A stretch of 44,900 bases of DNA from the IMG/VR virus record IMGVR_UViG_3300042898_002066, positions 1 through 44,900 of that record. The stretch is one strand, 5' to 3'. Shown piece by piece: positions 40,352-44,900 of the stretch. The notes below the pieces were generated by a model that was given only the letters and a program-made list of their open reading frames with translations, did no database searches and was not told the DNA's origin. A program made the position numbers and the translations under genes. The DNA is from a virus. Each line of letters begins with the position of its first letter. Positions within the stretch are counted from its first letter, which is position 1.

Positions 40352-42571
40352 ATGACCCTCACAGAACTCTCGGACGCCCTCTCCGTCCGAGTCGCAGAAC
40401 TCTGCTCTCAACTCCTACCCGCCGGCCGTCAGATCGGCCCCCAGTGGGTCGTCGGCAACGTCTTCGGCGACGCAGGCGACTCTCTGTATGTCGAACTCAC
40501 CGGCCCTAAGCAGGGCCTCTGGTACGACCACGCCGCTGGTCAGGGCGGTGATCTCCTCGAACTCATCGGCCAGCACCACGTCTATCCGAAATCCCGGGCC
40601 GCCCAGTGGGCCCGCGACTTCCTCGGCATCCGTGACGATTACCAACCCGAGCCCCGCCGCTTCGATCCCCTGAAACACGGCCACCGCAACGACGCCTCGC
40701 AGCCATACCGATACGGCTCCGCTGCCTGGCCATATCCCGACGCCGACGGTGCTATCTACGCCTACGTCGTGCGCTTCGACCTCCCCGACGGCTCTAAGGA
40801 CGTCCGGCCCCTCCGTTTCCTACCCCCTGAAAACCAACCTCCCGACCCCCTAAACCCACGCCACTGGCGCTGGAAGGGCTGGACCGCACCCGAAGACGTC
40901 CCCCTATTCAACCTCCACCTCCTCTCGCGGCGCCCAACCGACCCGGTTCTCATCGTCGAGGGTGAGAAAACCGCCATCGCGGCCTCGAAACTCTTCCCGT
41001 CCCACGTCGTTATCACCTGGCAGGGCGGATCCAAGCGTATCCAGCGGGCCGCTATCGACCCTCTCCTGACCCGCGATACCCCCGTAATCCTCTGGCCCGA
41101 CGCCGATAAACCCGGTCGCGACGCCATGATCTACCTTAAGGCCCGCCTCCCCGCCTCCCGCCTCGTCCACCTCCCCGCTACGCTCCCCGAGGGCTGGGAT
41201 CTCGCCGACCCGATCCCTCCTGACGTTTCCATCCAGGGCCTCCTCGACGCCGCTGGCGATCCACCGCGACCCGTTCAGGCTGAACCCGTACCGGCTGCGG
41301 CCAACCCGCTCGACGATCTCCACTACGATCCGAACTCCGGCCAGTGGTGGACCCGCAACGCGTGGGGCGATTACGCCCAGATCAACGGCGACCGCGCTCG
41401 CACGTTCCTCCTCGAATCCGGTGTGTCCCACGTTAAGGACGAAACCGGCACCTCCGAGGTCGATCGCCAGCTCCTGCGCCGCACCCGCGATACCCTCATC
41501 GAATACGCCGGCCCACTCGCCGGCCACCGCGCTGGCCTCTACGGCACGATCCTCGTTACCCGCTCTGTCGTCCCACTCCTGGGCGCCCCCGGCGACTGCG
41601 CCCGCATCCTGACCTACATCCATAACCTCCTGGACCAGAACGACGACCAATACTGGCGTATCATCTACTGGCTCGCGCTCCGCCGGCAGGCTGTCCTGAC
41701 AGGCACCTGGCGATCCAGTCAGGCCCTCGCCCTCGTAGGACCCGCCGCGTGCGGTAAGTCCTTCCTCCAGTCAGCCGTCATCACGCCCCTCCTCGGCGGC
41801 CGCATCGCCAAACCCTACCGCTATATGTCCGGCGCGACCGATTTCAACGGCGACCTCTTCGCCTCCGAGCACCTGGCAATCGAAGACGAGGCTCCCGGCC
41901 GCGACATCCACTCCCGCCGCGCTCTGGGTTCCAACATCAAATCCATGCTCTTCGCCCAGAATCAGTCCTGCCACCCCAAGAACCGCCAAGCCATAACCCT
42001 CCGCCCCATCTGGGCCATGTCCATCTCCCTGAACGACGAGCCCGAAAACCTCCAAGTCCTCCCCCCGCTCGACCCGTCTCTACTCGACAAGCTCATCATC
42101 CTCCGCTGCGTCCGCCATACCCTCCCCTGGCCCGGCGACGAAATCACCGTCCTTAAGGACATCCTCCAAACCGAACTCCAACCCTTCGCCCACTACCTCG
42201 ACGGCCTCGTCGTGCCTGAGCACCTCGTCGAACCCCGCTGCGGCCTGAAAGCCTACCAGCACCCGGCCATCCTTGAAGAACTCATGCAGCTCTCCCCCGA
42301 GCATCAACTCGTCGGTCTCATCGACACCGTGATCTTCGAGAAGGAGTTCCTCATCTGGCGAGGTACAGCTGCCGATCTGGAAACCGCCCTGCGCGATTCT
42401 AAGTACGCCAGGGAGGCTGACCGGCTCTTCCGGTTCAACACCGCGTGCGGCGTCTACCTCGCTCGACTGCACGAGCAGGATCCTGAGCGCATCTCGAAGA
42501 CGAAATCCAACGGGAAGGTCCGCTGGGCAATTTCTCCTCCAGCTGGGTCAGATGCTACGGCGTGGGTGTAA
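40352..42571 (+). CDS. Primase-helicase
   Basis: A 739-residue protein. The N-terminal part includes GLWYDHAAGQGGDLLELI (56-73), a CHC2-less primase-type motif, then a Toprim-like domain with LIVEGEKTAIAA (200-211) and ILWPDADKPG (246-255) carrying the expected Glu and Asp pair. The C-terminal part is a D5-like ATPase with Walker A VGPAACGKS near 462-470, an acidic LAIEDEAPG strand, and SISLNDEPENL as a likely sensor. It should start DNA synthesis and unwind DNA ahead of the fork. The coding strand is unusually C-rich at third positions compared with its neighbours. Confidence 0.88.
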   Translation: MTLTELSDALSVRVAELCSQLLPAGRQIGPQWVVGNVFGDAGDSLYVELTGPKQGLWYDHAAGQGGDLLELIGQHHVYPKSRAAQWARDFLGIRDDYQPEPRRFDPLKHGHRNDASQPYRYGSAAWPYPDADGAIYAYVVRFDLPDGSKDVRPLRFLPPENQPPDPLNPRHWRWKGWTAPEDVPLFNLHLLSRRPTDPVLIVEGEKTAIAASKLFPSHVVITWQGGSKRIQRAAIDPLLTRDTPVILWPDADKPGRDAMIYLKARLPASRLVHLPATLPEGWDLADPIPPDVSIQGLLDAAGDPPRPVQAEPVPAAANPLDDLHYDPNSGQWWTRNAWGDYAQINGDRARTFLLESGVSHVKDETGTSEVDRQLLRRTRDTLIEYAGPLAGHRAGLYGTILVTRSVVPLLGAPGDCARILTYIHNLLDQNDDQYWRIIYWLALRRQAVLTGTWRSSQALALVGPAACGKSFLQSAVITPLLGGRIAKPYRYMSGATDFNGDLFASEHLAIEDEAPGRDIHSRRALGSNIKSMLFAQNQSCHPKNRQAITLRPIWAMSISLNDEPENLQVLPPLDPSLLDKLIILRCVRHTLPWPGDEITVLKDILQTELQPFAHYLDGLVVPEHLVEPRCGLKAYQHPAILEELMQLSPEHQLVGLIDTVIFEKEFLIWRGTAADLETALRDSKYAREADRLFRFNTACGVYLARLHEQDPERISKTKSNGKVRWAISPPAGSDATAWV

Positions 42572-42586
42572 AAACTGAAGAATAGG

Positions 42587-42878
42587 GTGAGGGTGTGTTA
42601 GGGGTGCAGTGAGGGTTTGCTGGACCCTACTACTCCGTTTGACCCCTGTAAACAGGGCTCCGAATGAGTTCGACATGAAAATGGTAGGGGGGTGTGAGGG
42701 TATGCTCCAAATTCCTGGCGGCGGCGGGCGGCGGCTTCTGGAGGCTGGCGGACGGTCTGCGGCGCCACTGGAGAATTGTTCAACCATCAATATCAGTTAT
42801 ACCCCTCTACCCTCCCCTAGAAAGAACAGAATATTAAGAAAGGCCAATGAACAGGGGTCGAAAACGCAGGGTGAGGGT
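42587..42878 (+). repeat. Four direct GTGAGGGT iteron-like repeats
   Basis: Copies at 42587-42594, 42609-42616, 42694-42701 and 42871-42878, all in one orientation. The second and third share the longer GTGAGGGTwTGCT. Spacing is irregular (22, 85, 177 bp). Confidence 0.7.
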
Positions 42879-42887
42879 CGGGCTGTA

Positions 42888-42917
42888 CCCCTACTAGACC
42901 CCCCTACCCCCCTCCCC
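42888..42917 (-). other. Predicted G-quadruplex motif 1
   Basis: On the minus strand four G runs (4, 6, 6 and 4 G) are separated by loops of 1, 2 and 7 nt. This fits the canonical quadruplex rule. Confidence 0.6.
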
Positions 42918-42920
42918 TGG

Positions 42921-42932
42921 TAAAGCGGTTTA
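42921..42932. repeat. TAAAGCGGTTTA copy 1
   Basis: A 12-bp element repeated exactly at 43519-43530. The outer TAAA/TTTA arms are inverted around GCGG. It may be a regulatory or origin-linked site. Confidence 0.45.
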
Positions 42933-43001
42933 TGTGGGTTCGGAAAATGGCCTAGGTATTGGAGAGGGGGTCCCGTGATGGCCGGCCCGTAAACGCGGCC
43001 A

Positions 43002-43018
43002 CCCACCCCACCCACCCC
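43002..43018 (-). other. Predicted G-quadruplex motif 2, single-base loops
   Basis: The minus strand reads GGGGTGGGTGGGGTGGG: four G runs with single-T loops. Sequences of this GGGT type are known to form very stable parallel quadruplexes. Confidence 0.7.
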
Positions 43019-43088
43019 GTGGGGACGGTCCAGCCTTTAAGGTATCCTTTATTGATGCCGCAGGTCAGGCACGCCCGTCGAGTTATCG

Positions 43089-43421
43089 TTACGTCAGGTC
43101 AGGAGGAGTGGGGGACACGTCGAGCATCAGTGTGGACGGCTTTCCTTTTCCAGCGGCGGCAGGGCGACGGGGGATTGCGAGTAGATCGAGGAGTTGGTCC
43201 TGCACTGAGACCATAGCCTTCGCGGCGGAGATCCGATCTGGTGCAGGTGCGTTGGTGTCTTGGGCGATGTCACTGAGGTCACCAGCAACGCGACGTAGGC
43301 GAAGCACCATCTGAGCAGGTAGAGTAGCCCTCGCTACAGACAGTATCGTTCCCGTCCTCGCCTCCCTCATTGCCAGCGACTTCGGCGTGACTTCGGGAGT
43401 GGCTTTTTCGAGAGACGGCAT
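43089..43421 (-). CDS. Possible small terminase subunit
   Basis: A 110-residue protein. ATG 43421 starts MPSLEKATPEVTPKSLAMRE. The second half (RRVAGDLSDIAQDTNAPAPD, then RISAAKAMVSVQDQLLDLLA) resembles the oligomerisation core of small terminases (L..IA.D...P...R..AAK.LLD), with a Pro/Lys/Gly-rich tail (IPRRPAAAGKGKPS). If so, it recognises viral DNA for TerL. The N-terminus does not show a clear HTH. It is the lone minus-strand gene between plus-strand groups, and its start lies in a 10-bp tandem repeat. This is a weak, pattern-based call. Confidence 0.45.
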   Translation of the reverse strand: MPSLEKATPEVTPKSLAMREARTGTILSVARATLPAQMVLRLRRVAGDLSDIAQDTNAPAPDRISAAKAMVSVQDQLLDLLAIPRRPAAAGKGKPSTLMLDVSPTPPDLT

Positions 43422-43439
43422 GACCGACAATGACCGACA
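43420..43439. repeat. Tandem 10-bp repeat at a start codon
   Basis: ATGACCGACA occurs twice in direct contact. On the minus strand the start codon of the gene at 43089-43421 overlaps its edge. It could be a binding site that covers the start. Confidence 0.5.
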
Positions 43440-43518
43440 GCACCGCGATTTCAACCAATGTTTACGGGGGATTTCGGAAAAAATGCGTTGGAGAATGATT
43501 TTCGTGTTGCCATCGACA

Positions 43519-43530
43519 TAAAGCGGTTTA
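43519..43530. repeat. TAAAGCGGTTTA copy 2
   Basis: Exact second copy of the element at 42921-42932, ending 17 nt before the ATG of the gene at 43548. This position suits a regulatory site. Confidence 0.45.
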
Positions 43531-43547
43531 CGCTGTCGGTGTTGATT

Positions 43548-43748
43548 ATGAACAAACACTACCTCAGAAACGCAATCACAGGGCTCTACTTCGACGGACT
43601 TAGTTGGGCTTCATTGAAGCCGGTCAAATCATTCGACGGTGTGGACGTCGCATTCATCCGCTGCGTCTGGGAAAATGTCGTCGCGGTCCCTCTCACCCCA
43701 GAGCAGGAAGCAAACGAGCAGGGTTGGTCTCTGGAATGGTTTCGCTGA
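43548..43748 (+). CDS. Small hypothetical protein
   Basis: A 66-residue protein from ATG 43548 (MNKHYLRNAITGLYFDGLSW) to WSLEWFR. It is compact, with several Trp and Phe, and has VDVAFIRCVWENVVAVPLTP near the middle. No motif or family is recognised. An in-frame ATG at 43458 would extend it by 30 residues. No clear ribosome site. Confidence 0.55.
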   Translation: MNKHYLRNAITGLYFDGLSWASLKPVKSFDGVDVAFIRCVWENVVAVPLTPEQEANEQGWSLEWFR

Positions 43749-43806
43749 CCGTCGCTCCCTGCTTCTCCGCTGGGGAGGCAGTGGGCGGCGAGCCGCATAA
43801 CACACC

Positions 43807-44079
43807 ATGATAACCTACCGCTCACCTAAATTCTCCCTCCACAAACACGGACTCCGTGTGGACTTCGATGCCTCCGAAATCTTCCCTGAAGATCCGGGAC
43901 AAGGCACACCTGTGATGGTCTGGACCTGTGGCAACAGCGCCAGTTACAACTGCGCTCGCAATGAAGGCGAGGTCGATACGGTCCGCCTCACGCAAACCCA
44001 GATAGATTGGCTGTGGGAAATCGAGGAAGATGTCTGGGATTGGATGGAGAAGTACACGCTTGCCGGACCCTGTGCCTGA
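43807..44079 (+). CDS. Small acidic hypothetical protein
   Basis: A 90-residue acidic protein rich in Trp (VMVWTCGNSASYNCARNEGE, then IDWLWEIEEDVWDWMEKY). The C-terminal helix has many Trp and Glu residues, which may bind a host protein or basic surface. No family is recognised. It is followed by the hairpin at 44090-44109. Confidence 0.6.
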   Translation: MITYRSPKFSLHKHGLRVDFDASEIFPEDPGQGTPVMVWTCGNSASYNCARNEGEVDTVRLTQTQIDWLWEIEEDVWDWMEKYTLAGPCA

Positions 44080-44089
44080 TCGGATCCGG

Positions 44090-44109
44090 TGCCGTCCTTC
44101 GGGGCGGCA
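44090..44109. other. UUCG-loop hairpin
   Basis: TGCCGTCC-TTCG-GGGCGGCA forms an 8-bp stem with one wobble. Unlike the capsid terminator it has no T-run, so it is more likely an RNA stability or spacing element. Confidence 0.5.
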
Positions 44110-44142
44110 TCTGGTCCGGCCAGAACGGCTGGAGAAAACACC

Positions 44143-44367
44143 ATGAAAAACAACTACCGACTCACCAGCACTGAAATGATCTACACCCCCGGCATCATCC
44201 GCTTCGCGCAGTCGATGTTCCCGACTGATGCACCAGCGGCCGTCCGAATCCTCCGCGAAGGATACGGCCTTCCAAACGCGATCGCTGAGGCACTGGCCTC
44301 CGGTTATCTGTCGTATGAAGTCGAAGGTGAGGCCGTCGTGTTCAGTGCGCAGGAGGTGGCACTGTGA
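44143..44367 (+). CDS. Small hypothetical protein
   Basis: A 74-residue protein starting at ATG 44143 with GGAG 8 nt upstream. It has a helical centre (IIRFAQSMFPTDAPAAVRIL, then EGYGLPNAIAEALASGYLS) and a beta-like end. The C-terminal codons carry AGGAGGT, the ribosome site of the next small gene. No family recognised. Confidence 0.6.
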   Translation: MKNNYRLTSTEMIYTPGIIRFAQSMFPTDAPAAVRILREGYGLPNAIAEALASGYLSYEVEGEAVVFSAQEVAL

Positions 44368-44468
44368 AGCGCCTTCTCCGTGATGCCGCCCTCCTGTTCA
44401 TTGGCAGTGGCGTAGTGTTCCTGATCGTGTGGCTGCTGGTGGACGCACTGATCGGACCTATCGGATGA
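44364..44468 (+). CDS. Single-pass membrane peptide
   Basis: A 34-residue protein starting at GTG 44364, overlapping the previous stop as GTGA, with AGGAGGT 7-8 nt upstream. It has a basic N-terminus (MKRLLRD) and one hydrophobic helix (AALLFIGSGVVFLIVWLLV). It is likely an inner-membrane peptide; function unknown. The strong ribosome site is the main evidence that it is real. Confidence 0.6.
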   Translation: MKRLLRDAALLFIGSGVVFLIVWLLVDALIGPIG

Positions 44469-44501
44469 CCCGGCGAGCCTCCTGCGTGCAGGGGGTTCTG
44501 C

Positions 44502-44515
44502 GGATCAGCTGATCC
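44502..44515. promoter_or_regulatory. Perfect 14-bp palindrome
   Basis: GGATCAGCTGATCC is fully palindromic and lies 8 nt before the ATG of the gene at 44524. It could be an operator; it also contains two GATC sites. Confidence 0.4.
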
Positions 44516-44523
44516 ATACGAAT

Positions 44524-44766
44524 ATGACCACATACGAAATCAAACGCAGCGTGGACCTGTCCAATGCAGGTCGAGTGAAGGACATGGTCCTGTCGGACCA
44601 GAACAAGCAGGAGCTACGTGAGGCTGGCTACGTAGTGTCCGGATCGACTGTCTACGCCCCCGCTTGGGTAGGCGAGCGGTTCATCGAGTACCCGGTGCGG
44701 CAGACGGCCGTCGAGCATGACTACGAGGGCGCGATCCTCGCACGTCAGAACGGGGGTGGACTGTGA
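44524..44766 (+). CDS. Small hypothetical protein
   Basis: An 80-residue protein (MTTYEIKRSVDLSNAGRVKD, then ELREAGYVVSGSTVYAPAWV). It looks alpha/beta; no motif is recognised. No clear ribosome site is seen, and the palindrome at 44502-44515 occupies the leader. Its stop overlaps the next GTG. Confidence 0.6.
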   Translation: MTTYEIKRSVDLSNAGRVKDMVLSDQNKQELREAGYVVSGSTVYAPAWVGERFIEYPVRQTAVEHDYEGAILARQNGGGL

Positions 44767-44900
44767 GTCTAGGAGACTTCGTAACCTGCCCAGATGGCAT
44801 GACTGGCATGGTGATGGGTATCGACGGCGATCGACTGCTGGTCCGGTTCTTGGACGGCTGTCGTTCGTTCGCAGCGGCGGACTGTACGTTGGTGGAGGTG
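44763..44900 (+). CDS. Partial small protein with KOW/SH3-like start
   Basis: Forty-six codons are visible from GTG 44763 (overlapping the previous stop as GTGA) to the right edge. The pattern GDFVTCPDGMTGMVMGIDGD followed by RLLVRFLDG resembles a small KOW- or SH3-like barrel often found in short phage proteins. The C-terminus lies outside the window. Confidence 0.55.
   Translation, partial: MSLGDFVTCPDGMTGMVMGIDGDRLLVRFLDGCRSFAAADCTLVEV

Larger units (their letters stand above)
42572..43088. other. Noncoding iteron and G-quadruplex region
   Basis: A 517-bp stretch without a believable gene. It holds four GTGAGGGT octamers, many runs of G on one strand changing to runs of C, a hairpin (42644-42657, CCCTGTaaACAGGG), and two strong minus-strand quadruplex motifs. 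Position just after the primase and before a possible small terminase suggests a replication origin, packaging signal or regulatory region. Confidence 0.65.

Noticed and set aside
40904-41650. Open frame of 248 codons opposite the primase-helicase
   Set aside because: Produced by the C-rich third positions of the real gene; the product is Gly/Val/Glu-biased without motifs.
42585-42615. Plus-strand quadruplex motif
   Set aside because: Loops of 3, 7 and 8 nt put it just outside the canonical rule, so I only list the two minus-strand motifs.
42609-42923. Possible 104-codon gene in the noncoding region
   Set aside because: It reads through G- and C-runs, has no ribosome site, and its composition is not protein-like.
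43420-43521. A 33-codon plus-strand frame starting in the 10-bp tandem repeat
   Set aside because: It overlaps the start region of the minus-strand gene, is very short and has no recognisable features, so it cannot be supported.
1-44900. tRNA genes, CRISPR array, integrase or insertion sequence
   Set aside because: No cloverleaf, regularly spaced repeat array, recombinase motif or transposase could be seen in either strand.

Overview
The window is a 44.9 kb piece of a tailed double-stranded DNA phage. It contains a large terminase, portal, scaffold-like protein, major capsid candidate, tail spike, fibres, RecE/RecT-type recombination genes, single-strand binding protein, helicase, primase-helicase and a 3150-residue polyvalent protein. 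There is no tape measure, tail tube or baseplate gene. Large internal-type proteins sit next to a nozzle-like protein and a beta-helix spike, so I infer a short-tailed (podovirus-like) virion. No rRNA, tRNA, CRISPR, integrase or recognisable endolysin is present. The host cannot be read from the sequence. The small-protein motifs (PRTDA, RIKRLEEAGD, DLNAMHEAEK) remind me of phages assembled from freshwater and Verrucomicrobia-type metagenomes, which is a weak recollection only. Both ends cut through genes, so the genome is longer than the window.

Layout. (1) 1-6002, minus strand: an early-type operon. Read in transcription order it is RecT-like annealing protein, RecE-like nuclease, two HTH-like proteins, nine tightly overlapping small genes, another HTH protein, a metallophosphoesterase and a partial winged-helix gene. 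Seven of the small genes are related coiled-coil proteins. They are joined by a recurring DNA cassette that encodes the C-terminus of one gene and also supplies the ribosome-binding site and GTG start of the next. (2) 6045-24887, minus strand: virion and ejection module, with nozzle-like protein, 1046-residue spike, fibre, connector-like protein, cupin-like protein, two internal-type proteins and the polyvalent protein (adenine methyltransferase, Strawberry-notch-type helicase and virion-type C-terminus). (3) 24865-31546, plus strand: packaging and head block with TerL, SSB, two small proteins, portal, a small protein and scaffold. (4) 31547-38012, minus strand: a ribbon-helix-helix regulator, the major capsid candidate followed by a strong terminator, small head/neck proteins, a Hep/Hag-repeat fibre and a lysis-like cluster of small membrane proteins. 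(5) 38074-42571, plus strand: replication module of SF2 helicase, VRR-NUC nuclease and primase-helicase. (6) 42572-43088: noncoding DNA with four GTGAGGGT repeats and two strong minus-strand G-quadruplex motifs. (7) 43089-44900: a possible small terminase on the minus strand, then small plus-strand genes.

How the parts fit together. The recombination pair, helicase, nuclease and primase form a self-contained replication/recombination set. The polyvalent protein is probably packaged and injected to modify or protect incoming DNA, by analogy with P1 DarB. Portal and scaffold lie on the opposite strand from the capsid gene, with the lysis and fibre genes between them, which suggests an inversion of the packaging block. 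The most novel-looking features are the tandem mini-gene array with its stop/RBS/start cassette, the iteron plus G-quadruplex region beside the primase, and the hairpin that contains the recT start codon.
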